Shown one piece after another: positions 1 to 8,833 of a DNA stretch of 64,000 bases. The stretch is taken from IMG/VR virus record IMGVR_UViG_3300028829_005098, positions 51,416 through 115,415 of that record; one strand, written 5' to 3'. Source of the DNA: a virus. The translations under genes and the position numbers were made by a program. The notes beneath the pieces were generated by a model. It made no database searches. It had not been told where the DNA came from and saw only the letters and a list, made by a program, of their open reading frames with translations. Each line of letters starts with the position of its first letter. Positions within the stretch are counted from its first letter, which is position 1.

Positions 1-1743
1 TGCGGTAATATCGTTTCCATCGGAATCTTCACTTACTGCTTTTCCTGCGGAATTGTATGCCTGTGTTCCGTGAAATACCAACATATCTACATTCTGAGGA
101 ATAACATTTTGAGTTGCGGGTGTCATTACCTCTATATTCATAAAACGTTCACCTTCTTTGAATACCTTACTTCGTTGTTTTTCACTCAACTTGGATATAG
201 CAGATTCTAAATCAGTAACTGCACTCACGAACGCATCACGAATGTTTTCGGGACGATCAGCAAATATACTTTCAAATTCTTTTACATTAGGAGCGGCTGC
301 ACCTGCGTTTTTTAAATGCCCTTGATTTCTTGCAGCCACTAATTGTCCATCTTTCCAAGAAAACATTAAATTTTGACCATCTAGTTTTTCAGTTACTTCT
401 TTTTCAACATTTAATTCACCAGACAACGACCTGCGAATCATTTCTTTTAAATCAGCAAATGTTAAATCCCGATCATCGAAAGGATGACTCATATGACCAG
501 CCGCACCTCCTTCTGTTAATAATACTTCGTTGATAGCATGACCTTCTACACCTTTATCTATTTCTTCATCATCTTCTGCTTTGTCGGTATCTATGGTATT
601 TGTTCCTGATCTTAGATCTTCATCTCCTTGTTCATCTTTCTTACGAATTGATTTTTCAGAACCAAGAAAATCTACAAGTTTATATCCTGCAGTTTCTGCA
701 ACACCATTTATGAAATTGACCCACTGAGTGTGTGCTGATTGTGATTTCTCAAAATCTATTTGATTCATTGGAGTATTTGCATCTATATCTCCTGCAGGAT
801 AAAAACTTACCGCAGGAACTGGTCCTGCATATTTTCCCCATTCACGATAATCTGCATTACGACCTAATCCATGTTTTCCTACTACATAGTCAAGTAAATC
901 ATAACCTAATTGTTGTGCTCGTTTACTTGTATTTCCTTCGTATGATTGTCCAGGGTAAAACATACTTGGTCCATCGTCAACCATTGTTTTTCCAAGAGCA
1001 GAAATTGAACTTATTTCATTAAGAAGTGTCGGTATACTATTCACGAACTTCTTAAATTTTGGATATTCTTTTAAAAATCCTTCAAATATTTCTTCATTTT
1101 CAAATAAAGTTGCAAACTTTTTTGTTAGATAGTCATAGATCTTTTCATCATACCAACCAAATAATTCTTTGAATGCTTGTTTTCTTTGTTCATCGGAATA
1201 CTTTGGACTTCCAAGCAAGTCACGAATTCTTGTTCCACTTACTTCCCCACCGAGAACTTTAATGCTTACATGAGGAGCAACGATAAAGTATCCATGTTCT
1301 GCATATGGTTTTAATTTACCTTTATTTTTAACATATGACTGATAATAAGCAGGTGAACCATCTGCTTTCGTGGTTTTTAATCTACCTGCATCTTTTTCTC
1401 CAAATATATAAATAACCGCAGTTGTGTTTGGATCATATTTTTTAAGTATCTCTTCACATACATATGGGTTTTTTACTTGAACTACATTTTTTACTTTGTG
1501 CTTTGTCCATATCATTTTCTTTTCTTTAAAGTTCAATGGACTTTTAGAAGAGTCGGTTTTATTGCTAGTTGCTACATATGCTTTATCAAATTTTCCGTCC
1601 AACCATTTATAGGTTTTATAGTGATGCACACCCGCGGGTTGAAATCTACCTGGATAAATTCCAATTATTTTTCGTATTTTACCTTCGTTTAGTAGATTGT
1701 CTACAAGAAACTCAGATAATTTATCTGTGAAATCATCATTCAT
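1..1743 (-). CDS. Nucleotidylyltransferase / ligase-like two-domain protein (partial, 3' end off window)
   Basis: The frame runs from the ATG at 1743 to the left edge (581 codons) without a stop, so the C-terminus is missing. Residues 31-41 read PGRFQP...HH and residues 169-174 SGTRIR, the paired signatures of the HxGH-type nucleotidylyltransferase fold (NMN or pantetheine-phosphate adenylyltransferase type). A second block has KLDG at 453-456 followed by W-x-x-G-x-L-x-A-A-R-N, and FMNIEV at 534-539 with E538. This resembles motif I (KxDG) and a later acidic motif of covalent nucleotidyltransferases such as ATP-dependent DNA and RNA ligases. The start overlaps the stop of the upstream gene (ATGA). 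Downstream of a P-loop kinase gene, it could take part in nucleic-acid repair or modification. The two motif sets are seen; the activities are inferred. Confidence 0.8.
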   Translation of the reverse strand, partial: MNDDFTDKLSEFLVDNLLNEGKIRKIIGIYPGRFQPAGVHHYKTYKWLDGKFDKAYVATSNKTDSSKSPLNFKEKKMIWTKHKVKNVVQVKNPYVCEEILKKYDPNTTAVIYIFGEKDAGRLKTTKADGSPAYYQSYVKNKGKLKPYAEHGYFIVAPHVSIKVLGGEVSGTRIRDLLGSPKYSDEQRKQAFKELFGWYDEKIYDYLTKKFATLFENEEIFEGFLKEYPKFKKFVNSIPTLLNEISSISALGKTMVDDGPSMFYPGQSYEGNTSKRAQQLGYDLLDYVVGKHGLGRNADYREWGKYAGPVPAVSFYPAGDIDANTPMNQIDFEKSQSAHTQWVNFINGVAETAGYKLVDFLGSEKSIRKKDEQGDEDLRSGTNTIDTDKAEDDEEIDKGVEGHAINEVLLTEGGAAGHMSHPFDDRDLTFADLKEMIRRSLSGELNVEKEVTEKLDGQNLMFSWKDGQLVAARNQGHLKNAGAAAPNVKEFESIFADRPENIRDAFVSAVTDLESAISKLSEKQRSKVFKEGERFMNIEVMTPATQNVIPQNVDMLVFHGTQAYNSAGKAVSEDSDGNDITA

Positions 1744-2258
1744 TTAGATTTCAAAACTTCAGATAAAATTGTTCTTATTTGTACTCGTAGCTTTTCTTCG
1801 TAAACTTTTCTTTCTACAAACTTATTGAATTCACCCTTTGACATATCAGATACATAATCTGCCATATCCTCAAATCCTTTTCGTTCTAACCAAGAAATAA
1901 CTTTATCTTTTGCTTTTAATACACTTGAATGTAATCCTGACATAAAACTTATTGCTTTTTTATATTCTGGACTCGTTAACTTTATTTCATTTACTTCTTT
2001 CATTTTTGTTTCCTCATATAGTGACATATAAAAATCTTCGTCAGAACTTGCGGATTGAAAATCACGATATGCTTGTTCTGCTTCTTTTCCCACGAGTATT
2101 ACTTTGCCCCTTGGGAAGTATAATATTTCATCTCCTTTTTTAAATTTCACTCCTCCTTTTCTTAGTCTTCTTTGTACAGGTAATCTTTGTTCACCAGAAA
2201 CTCCGTCATATTTTGACTTCATCCAAACTGGATCATCTTTATATCTTGCTTCGTTCAT
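1740..2258 (-). CDS. Hypothetical charged protein (about 172 aa)
   Basis: I do not recognise a family. The protein is Lys/Glu-rich with a helical C-terminal half and no signal peptide or membrane segment. An in-frame ATG lies at 2279, but that start would overlap the upstream gene by 20 bases. The ATG at 2258 follows the upstream stop by one base with a GAAG run eight bases before it, so it is the more likely start. The gene overlaps the next one by ATGA, which points to translational coupling inside the kinase/nucleotidylyltransferase operon. Confidence 0.7.
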   Translation of the reverse strand: MNEARYKDDPVWMKSKYDGVSGEQRLPVQRRLRKGGVKFKKGDEILYFPRGKVILVGKEAEQAYRDFQSASSDEDFYMSLYEETKMKEVNEIKLTSPEYKKAISFMSGLHSSVLKAKDKVISWLERKGFEDMADYVSDMSKGEFNKFVERKVYEEKLRVQIRTILSEVLKSK

Positions 2259-2259
2259 A

Positions 2260-2613
2260 TCAGTCTTCAAAGTATTCAATTACTTTTCCTGTTTTAATAT
2301 TATTTTTGCAGGCTTTTCGTTTATCACGATGTAGATGTGGTGCTTTATCAAGATACTCTGTGGTACAATGAAATATATAACCATCCACCACAGGACCTTC
2401 TGTTGTTTCTCCTTCACTATATACTCCGATAAATTTAAAGTCATCTTTTTCTTTTTTAACAAATTTGCTTGCAAGAGACTTTGCCCAATTTTCATTTCCT
2501 GCTTTTTTTGAAGAATAACTATATCTAGAATGATTTGGTGCTAGTTCAAGTCTCCAAGTTTCTCCAAGTTTTTCTTCTTGAATTAATTCATCTAATATTT
2601 TTTCAAAATTCAT
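2260..2613 (-). CDS. Hypothetical protein (117 aa)
   Basis: No family recognised. It is a small soluble, charged protein with several His and Cys residues in its C-terminal third, no membrane segment and no clear motif. Its ATG overlaps the stop of the kinase gene (ATGA), so it is probably translated from the same message. A role near the kinase or ligase-like gene is suggested only by position. Confidence 0.7.
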   Translation of the reverse strand: MNFEKILDELIQEEKLGETWRLELAPNHSRYSYSSKKAGNENWAKSLASKFVKKEKDDFKFIGVYSEGETTEGPVVDGYIFHCTTEYLDKAPHLHRDKRKACKNNIKTGKVIEYFED

Positions 2614-3653
2614 TTTTCACCCTTAAACTTTAATGAACGAATTTGGTGAAAGTATTTTACGATCTGATTCCTTGATAAATTCAGACTTTCTACCAATCTC
2701 GATAATACCGCAAGATTTCTTCGTTCGTTTAATTTAAATTTTCTAATTACATAAATAGACCTACTCAAATGTCTTTCTAAATCCATAGGAAGAACGACAT
2801 CTTCCATAGAAACTATATCTAATTCCTCATTCACACGATTTCGTTTATCACCACTCTTAGTCATTTTATCATGTGCCATCATCATTTGTATCCACTTTTT
2901 ACCAATTGGATTTCGTATGGGTTTTGCAACAAATCGTGCAGTTGCTTTTAAAACGTGTGGAACTAAATCTAGTCTTCCTGGTTTCTTTTTACTACGAGTA
3001 TCTTCAGAGTTATCTACAATAACAAAGTTTTTTCCAAATGAACCTTGAAACTTACCAAGATTTTTTTGTACATCGGTCCAAATATCTTTTACTATTTTTC
3101 TTGGAAGTTTTCTTTTACGCATTGCGTTTCTTTGTTGTGCAACTTCAAGTGTTGTGTTAACAAACACCATATAACAATCGTATCCAAGTTTTTCTAGTTC
3201 TTTCTTTTGCTTAGATATTTTGTTATAGTTATCACCAGTTCCATCAACAATAACACCAAGACGATTATTTTTAAACATTTCAAATTGTCTTAACATAATT
3301 TTCTTTGCACGGGAACGAATACTATTTGGATCACCACTTGTCACTTTGCTAAATGTTTCATCGTCCATTTTGGATAAATTTAAATCGTATCCTGCTTTCT
3401 TTAGAAGTATTTCAAACGCAGGATCACTATTAACTATCTTTAACCCACTTGGAGACAAATTAGTTGCTTCGGGTGGAAAATCAAATATTGTATCAACGGT
3501 AGCAGATTTACCAGATCCAGGACCTCCCGCTAAAAATACTGCTTTTAGAATACCAGGATCATACACACCCTCTACAAGTGTAAAATATCCTTTACGCAAT
3601 CCTGCTTTAATCAGGGTTTCTTTGACTTCTTGGTTTTTTTCGGAATCTTCCAT
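2610..3653 (-). CDS. P-loop kinase, zeta-toxin/polynucleotide-kinase-like
   Basis: Residues 39-50 form a hydrophobic strand plus Walker A (GGPGSGKS, K49). A VIVDGTGDN strand and an NTTLEVAQQRNAMRKRKLPR segment follow, resembling the strand and arginine-rich lid of zeta-toxin and polynucleotide-kinase-type small-molecule kinases. The C-terminal third (from about residue 230) is basic and unassigned. The likely reaction is ATP-dependent phosphoryl transfer; the substrate (nucleic-acid end, nucleotide sugar or other) cannot be read from the sequence. It is followed in the same operon by two small unknowns and the nucleotidylyltransferase/ligase-like gene. A 43-base AT-rich gap separates it from gp46. 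Confidence 0.8.
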   Translation of the reverse strand: MEDSEKNQEVKETLIKAGLRKGYFTLVEGVYDPGILKAVFLAGGPGSGKSATVDTIFDFPPEATNLSPSGLKIVNSDPAFEILLKKAGYDLNLSKMDDETFSKVTSGDPNSIRSRAKKIMLRQFEMFKNNRLGVIVDGTGDNYNKISKQKKELEKLGYDCYMVFVNTTLEVAQQRNAMRKRKLPRKIVKDIWTDVQKNLGKFQGSFGKNFVIVDNSEDTRSKKKPGRLDLVPHVLKATARFVAKPIRNPIGKKWIQMMMAHDKMTKSGDKRNRVNEELDIVSMEDVVLPMDLERHLSRSIYVIRKFKLNERRNLAVLSRLVESLNLSRNQIVKYFHQIRSLKFKGEK

Positions 3654-3696
3654 AAATACAATTCAGGTACATAATAAATATATATCTAAATATGTT

Positions 3697-6297
3697 TTAT
3701 ACTCCGTATTTTATCTTACTAAAAGAACCTTCTTTTTGAATTTCTATAATCTCGTCCACCATATCTCTCATTACATCCAAATGACTGATGACCATTATGA
3801 ACTCAAACTGCCCCTTTAAATAGGTAAACAGATTAAATACACTACTTATGTTGTCTCCATCCAAAGAACCCCACCCTTCGTCAATAACAAGGAAATTAGA
3901 ACGTGGCAAACTACTTACATTAATAAGTGCTACTCGCATTGCGATACTGCTAATGAAACGTTCCATGCCACTACACATTTCAAGTGGCCAATGACGATCT
4001 TCATATGTAATCTTTGAGTAAATATGCTTTCCGTCCATCTCAAGTTGCATACCAAAGTCAACAATTTGAGAAAGAATATTATTAACTTCACTTTCAATGC
4101 TTGGAATTGTTTTGGAAATAAGTTCATATGAAATACCATCTCGTTTTACTGCATCAAGATATAGTTCGTATCCTCGTTTCTTTCTTTCATACCCCTTTGC
4201 CTCTTCAATAGATTCTAAAACATCTTTATGTTCTTTTTCTACAATTTTAACTTCACCAAACAAACCTTGTAATTTCATTGTTTCGTTTGATACTATTTCG
4301 TCTACTTTTTTTAATTTTTCTTTTACTAAATCTGCATCTACTTGTAGTTTTTTATTGAATAGAATAATATCTTTACACTCATAATATTCTTCAATGCTTT
4401 TATCGTTTAATAGTATATCTTTTTCAAGTGACTCAAGTATACTTGAAAGTGCAAGAATTTTAGAATCTACGTCACTTATTTCATACGACATTTGATTTAG
4501 TTTGGTTCTATCTTCAATTAGTTTTTTATGTTGTTCTTCTATATCACCAAATTTATCTAATGTTTTAGTAAGTTCAGTTTTAGTCTTAACTAGTTCATCG
4601 GCATCTGCTTTATCTTTATCAAGTTCTTTTTTAGTAATAGCCGCACTATCAATCAAATTCTTGGAATTCTTTACACAAAACTCACACTTAGGATCATATT
4701 CATGACTATCATAGTGTTTAAGTTTATCTAATTTAGCATTAACAGATGTTCTTAAAACTGCTAAGTCTTTATCTACTGACATTAGTTCTTCTTTTATTTT
4801 TAATGACTCGATAAAATTATCTTCTATATGTTTTCTTTTGCCCAACGACTTGGTTAGTTCAGACTTTTCGTTTGCTAATTGTTTTTTTCTGTCGGATTCT
4901 TTTTTTCTATTATCGTTTGCTATTTCAAGTCTATCTCTTAAATTTCTTTTATTATACTCAAGTTTATCTATATCTACATTTTCTTCATCAAACGAACAAT
5001 TTTTAAATTGAGAATTAATTTCAGCAAGACTATTATTTAATATTTTTTGTTCAGCAAGTGCTATATCAGTTTTTTCGTTTTGTTCGTTATATCTTAAATT
5101 AACATCGTTAAGTTTTTCTTGTACATTCAATAAAAGTTCATCGAAGTTTTCACGATTAAATCTTTTAAGTAAAGCATTTATTTCTTTTATATCTTCAGAT
5201 GCAGTTGAATGCAAATTATCAAATACATCAATACCCATAAATTGTGCAAGTAAATCTTTACGTTCACTTTGACTTTTATCTATAAAGATTGCATTGTTGT
5301 TTTGCAAACTTAATGCAGTTAAAACAAAATCTTCATACGAACCCACATGATCACGAATATTTGCATTTGTACCTGTTCGTTGTTCTCCGTTCAAAGATAC
5401 TTTTTGTCCAGTAGAATCGTTTTTCCAAAAATCTACTACCACAGTAACATCTCCATTCTTTTTAGTAGAAGCATTTCTTTCAATAAAGTAATCTACACCA
5501 GAAATCTCAAAGTTTAACTTACAATAAAAACTATCAGTCTGTGTATTTAGTACATGGGCAGCCTTGAATGCTCTGTCACACTTATCATATAAACAAAAAC
5601 TTAATGCACTCATTACACTACTTTTACCACTTGCATTTGAGGCAAATAAACCCATAACACTTTTCATATTTGAAAAGTCTACAATGTTTGAGTCTCCGTA
5701 ACTAAACATATTGCCGAATTCAAACTTTTTAGGTTTCCATATGCAATTTCTAAGAATTTCCTTTACAACAAGTTTATCATTTATTTCTTTGTTGATATCG
5801 AGTGCAGTTTTGATTTGTTCATCATCTACTACGAAATTTCTTCTAAGATAATCTTCTATTAAATCATTTTGAACATGAACCTTTGTAATATCACCAAAGT
5901 CAAATTTATTATCACGATCAAACTTTTTTGCTTCAGAAATAGCATCACACCTTGTTACATTTAAATCAGATATACTAGTTTTCTTACGAATCTCCGCAAG
6001 AATTTCTTTAGTTTCAGTTGCAGTTGTGTTATATACTTTTACACGAAGTCTTGCCTTTTTTGGCAATTGACTTAAATCACTTACACATTTACCATCACGA
6101 ACCTCTACCGTATAATAACCATAATCGTTATGCACTTCGTGGTGTGTGTGTTTTCTATTTTTAATATCCCAAAAAACATAACCATGACCCTTTGGTTTTT
6201 CTCCATGATTTTGTTGAATCATGCTACCCGAGTATACCACAACAGGTTTCTCACCGTTGTGTCTTTTTATTTTTACATATGTTTTTGGTTCATCCAT
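3697..6297 (-). CDS. 46: gp46/SbcC/Rad50-like recombination ATPase with the gp47/Mre11 capping region fused to its N-terminus
   Basis: Two proteins appear joined. Residues 20-66 (VVVYSGSMIQQNHGE..., WDI, NDYGYYTVEV) match the post-catalytic part of phage SbcD/gp47 nucleases, and the region up to about 190 looks like the capping domain and linker. From about residue 191 (FEFGNMFSYG) it is a Rad50/SbcC ATPase. It has a Walker A at 219-226 (ASNASGKS, first Gly replaced by Ala), a long coiled coil, a zinc hook CEFC (C538, C541), a signature CSGMER (775-780), Walker B FLVIDE (802-807) and a D-loop. It should process DNA ends for recombination-dependent replication together with the nuclease core encoded upstream. 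The ATG overlaps the stop of the glycosyltransferase gene by 8 bases and has no Shine-Dalgarno of its own, so translation is probably coupled. Confidence 0.93.
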   Translation of the reverse strand: MDEPKTYVKIKRHNGEKPVVVYSGSMIQQNHGEKPKGHGYVFWDIKNRKHTHHEVHNDYGYYTVEVRDGKCVSDLSQLPKKARLRVKVYNTTATETKEILAEIRKKTSISDLNVTRCDAISEAKKFDRDNKFDFGDITKVHVQNDLIEDYLRRNFVVDDEQIKTALDINKEINDKLVVKEILRNCIWKPKKFEFGNMFSYGDSNIVDFSNMKSVMGLFASNASGKSSVMSALSFCLYDKCDRAFKAAHVLNTQTDSFYCKLNFEISGVDYFIERNASTKKNGDVTVVVDFWKNDSTGQKVSLNGEQRTGTNANIRDHVGSYEDFVLTALSLQNNNAIFIDKSQSERKDLLAQFMGIDVFDNLHSTASEDIKEINALLKRFNRENFDELLLNVQEKLNDVNLRYNEQNEKTDIALAEQKILNNSLAEINSQFKNCSFDEENVDIDKLEYNKRNLRDRLEIANDNRKKESDRKKQLANEKSELTKSLGKRKHIEDNFIESLKIKEELMSVDKDLAVLRTSVNAKLDKLKHYDSHEYDPKCEFCVKNSKNLIDSAAITKKELDKDKADADELVKTKTELTKTLDKFGDIEEQHKKLIEDRTKLNQMSYEISDVDSKILALSSILESLEKDILLNDKSIEEYYECKDIILFNKKLQVDADLVKEKLKKVDEIVSNETMKLQGLFGEVKIVEKEHKDVLESIEEAKGYERKKRGYELYLDAVKRDGISYELISKTIPSIESEVNNILSQIVDFGMQLEMDGKHIYSKITYEDRHWPLEMCSGMERFISSIAMRVALINVSSLPRSNFLVIDEGWGSLDGDNISSVFNLFTYLKGQFEFIMVISHLDVMRDMVDEIIEIQKEGSFSKIKYGV

Positions 6298-7219
6298 TGG
6301 TTATAATATTTAAAATTTCTTCTCCTAATTCTGAATCAGTTAAGTAAGGACTTAAGTGATGGTGACCTTGGAGTGGGAAATAGCAACATGGTCCTAAAAA
6401 AGGAGAACGATTCTCAGTTACATCGACGTTCTTACGATGTTGTTGCCAATGAATACCTTTTGGTCCGAACATTTGGTGTATGTAATCAGTAGATATAATA
6501 GTTGGTACTCTAAGTGCAGATGATATATTTGTAATACATCCCTCTGCACCAATTACATAATTGCAATTTTTAATCAACGATGCAGTGAATGTAAATTTGC
6601 TTGTGGAATTTATTGTAGGAAATCGTTTAGATATTTTATCTTCAAGACCAAGTGCAAATAAAATTATCTTAGGGTGCGTTTCCAAACAATTAATTATTTC
6701 AAATGTATCTCTTTTTCCAGAACCATATCCATTTCCTGTTTCACCACCCTCCGCACGATTATATTCTTCTTCTGTAAAAAGAAAACTTTTATTGTGCCAA
6801 TCCATTTGGTATCCAACTTTGATAACATCAGTTTGCCAATGATTTATAGCAACAAGCTCTTCCATACTTTTACTTACACCATAATCAAGTGCAGAAGAAG
6901 TAAAAATTTCAAAGGTATCGTCGAAAGCTTTTATATCACACATTCGTTGAAACTGAGATACTGCCGATTCGTATGGATTTAAGGTAGCACCATCTTCTAT
7001 TAAATTGTATACATGAGAATAATCGTTTCTTGAATCTTTGAAATGTACTCTATTGATATAAGGATTATTATTTAGCAATTCTATTGGTTGTAGATAATCA
7101 ATATCATAATCAACTTCACAATCTATATGTTCTTCTTTTAATTTTTTTGCTACACTACTTGCAAACAGAATATCACCAATATGAATGTTTCTACACTTAA
7201 TTAAAAATCTTTTAATCAT
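6290..7219 (-). CDS. GT9-type (heptosyltransferase-like) glycosyltransferase inserted between the gp47 parts
   Basis: The C-terminal half shows the pattern of ADP-heptose:LPS heptosyltransferases: a KIILFALGLEDK strand, then CNYVIGAEGCITNISSALRVPTI, equivalent to the sugar-nucleotide-binding loop of GT-B family 9. The N-terminus (IHIGDILFASSVAKKL) fits the first Rossmann helix of the same family. The start is set at 7219 because a perfect GGGAGG lies six bases upstream; the in-frame ATG at 7237 lies upstream of that site. The gene overlaps both neighbours by 8 bases. A sugar-transfer enzyme is unexpected in the middle of a recombination operon. The acceptor is unknown. Confidence 0.85.
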   Translation of the reverse strand: MIKRFLIKCRNIHIGDILFASSVAKKLKEEHIDCEVDYDIDYLQPIELLNNNPYINRVHFKDSRNDYSHVYNLIEDGATLNPYESAVSQFQRMCDIKAFDDTFEIFTSSALDYGVSKSMEELVAINHWQTDVIKVGYQMDWHNKSFLFTEEEYNRAEGGETGNGYGSGKRDTFEIINCLETHPKIILFALGLEDKISKRFPTINSTSKFTFTASLIKNCNYVIGAEGCITNISSALRVPTIISTDYIHQMFGPKGIHWQQHRKNVDVTENRSPFLGPCCYFPLQGHHHLSPYLTDSELGEEILNIITNG

Positions 7220-7916
7220 TACAAACCTCCCATCCATCGAGTTTATATTTCTCTAGTGTGTTTTCCGACACAAATCTATGCTCAGTTTTGTATTCCTGTA
7301 ATACTTGGTATTTGTGAATATCTCCGAGCATTACAATATCATATCCATTGAATTGTGGTAATTCAACATCACCACCCATAACAACATACCCAACATCAGT
7401 CATACTTCGTTTTACTGCTCCGTGGTAAACTGCTATTTTAGTTGTTATACTCTCATCTGTAATATCAGAACCCACTATATAATTTTGTGGATCATCAAAT
7501 ATTCCAAATACACTAATTGCTATATCACCGATTTTATATACACCTGTATCTCTTAAATAATACAGATTAGGTTGGTCCATCATTCCAACTATGGGTGATA
7601 GAACATCCAACCTATCTGGATTATTTAGATTGCAATCATGATTGCCTGCTATAACTACAGTGGGGTGTAGTTTAGCACATTCTGATAAAAAAGTTGCTAT
7701 TTGTTTTATGAGTTCTGGACTCATTTCTGTTTTAGCATGAGCAATATCTCCACCAATAAAAATTAAGCAGTTATCGTAATTGTCTTCTTTAACTTGATTG
7801 TAAAAGTTTTCAAATACACCTGTATACTCGGAATGCCTTTTGATATTTCTAATATGAATATCTGCTAAATGGTAAACTTTATCAATATTTTTTATCTGTG
7901 AATCTAACTCAAGCAT
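7212..7916 (-). CDS. 47: gp47/SbcD/Mre11-like nuclease core, shortened (234 aa)
   Basis: All Mre11 phosphoesterase motifs are present in order: DIH (D19, H21), GGDIAH (D57), GNHD (N92, H93, D94), H165 in AVYHGAV and GDIHK (H201). The protein stops at 234 residues, just after QVLQEYK, where homologues normally run on into the YSGSxIQQNHGE segment and the capping domain. That missing part is found at the start of the gp46 reading frame, beyond the intervening glycosyltransferase gene. The last 20 residues (FVSENTLEKYKLDGWEV) do not look like Mre11; their VSxxxLEKYxxDGW pattern resembles the small helical DNA-binding modules seen at the ends of phage homing endonucleases. It overlaps the primase gene by 13 bases. 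Confidence 0.9.
   Translation of the reverse strand: MLELDSQIKNIDKVYHLADIHIRNIKRHSEYTGVFENFYNQVKEDNYDNCLIFIGGDIAHAKTEMSPELIKQIATFLSECAKLHPTVVIAGNHDCNLNNPDRLDVLSPIVGMMDQPNLYYLRDTGVYKIGDIAISVFGIFDDPQNYIVGSDITDESITTKIAVYHGAVKRSMTDVGYVVMGGDVELPQFNGYDIVMLGDIHKYQVLQEYKTEHRFVSENTLEKYKLDGWEVCND
7226..7231 (-). promoter_or_regulatory. Shine-Dalgarno for the GT9-like gene
   Basis: GGGAGG on the minus strand, six bases before the ATG at 7219. It decides the start and lies inside the last codons of the gp47 nuclease fragment (the GWEV codons), so the tail of that protein is partly shaped by this site. Confidence 0.7.
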
Positions 7917-8833
7917 AACCTCTGTTTCATTAATTCAGAAAAGTCTAGTTGTCCGCAACTTTTTATTTTCTTTGTAATTTGTTCAAACCCCAAATCGGCT
8001 GCATCTTGTTCTTCCACTTTAACTAACTTAACCGAAATCCCCTTGTTTAACAATTGCTCGGATATTTTAAGTGCATTTTTATATGCATCTTTATCAAGAA
8101 CTATTGTTACATTATTAACATGATGCTCAACCAATTTCATTTTAAGTTTATCAGGAATGTTTTTACCTAACATCGGTATAGCATTTCTACGAATTGCGAT
8201 TGCATCAAAAACTCCTTCGCACAATATAATTGGTTCAGAAAAATCAACTTGATTTTCAAACACAACCACATCTTTACTAACTTTTGGATTTTTATATCTT
8301 AAATAAGCATTTCCTATAAAATCACGAGCAATAAAGTAATTTAATTGATTATCCGAATCGTAAGACGGAACAATGATTCTATTTTCATATTCCCCTTCCT
8401 CACAATATCCTATATTATATCGTTCTATATCATAAGAAAATATATTTCTTTTTTTTAGATAATTTATAGCAATATTATGATTACGAGATTTGGTGGAAGA
8501 ATGTAATAAAGATTTAAACTCAAACGGAAGATGAATTTTGTTTTCTACTTCTTTTTCAAGTTTTATATTCTTTGGTAATTTTACTATTGTAGATAATTCT
8601 TGAAAATAATCAGGAGACACTTGCATTTTCTTGAATAAACTAAATATGCTTCTTCCTTTAGAATTGGTGTCAATCCAACTCTGCCATCTTTGAGTTGTTA
8701 AGTTAACTGCAAGTTTTGGTTTTCTGTGGTTGGAGAACGGGCACATAAACATAGCTTCGTCTTTGGAAACTATTTTACCAGTTCCCAAAACTTTTTGAAG
8801 TAAATTCAAAAGTTTTTGTTCAAATATGCCCAC
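7904..8833 (-). CDS. 61: DNA primase (gp61/DnaG-like, TOPRIM)
   Basis: An N-terminal remnant of a CHC2-type zinc domain (CPFSNHRKPKL, C31 and H36) is followed by a linker and a TOPRIM fold with IILCEGVFDA (E206) and IVLDKDAYK (D247, D249), the metal-binding residues for RNA primer synthesis. At the position where related phage primases carry the second Cys pair (W-x-C-W-x-C-like) this protein reads WQSWID, so zinc binding appears degraded. The length of 309 residues fits phage primases without a fused helicase. It lies directly between the RuvC-like and gp47 genes. The function call is firm; the zinc-domain loss is seen directly. Confidence 0.9.
   Translation of the reverse strand: MGIFEQKLLNLLQKVLGTGKIVSKDEAMFMCPFSNHRKPKLAVNLTTQRWQSWIDTNSKGRSIFSLFKKMQVSPDYFQELSTIVKLPKNIKLEKEVENKIHLPFEFKSLLHSSTKSRNHNIAINYLKKRNIFSYDIERYNIGYCEEGEYENRIIVPSYDSDNQLNYFIARDFIGNAYLRYKNPKVSKDVVVFENQVDFSEPIILCEGVFDAIAIRRNAIPMLGKNIPDKLKMKLVEHHVNNVTIVLDKDAYKNALKISEQLLNKGISVKLVKVEEQDAADLGFEQITKKIKSCGQLDFSELMKQRLCLS

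Noticed and set aside
6290-7916. Split intein explaining the broken gp47
   Set aside because: The junctions lack the N-terminal Cys/Ser and C-terminal His-Asn of inteins, and the intervening gene is a complete glycosyltransferase with its own ribosome-binding site.
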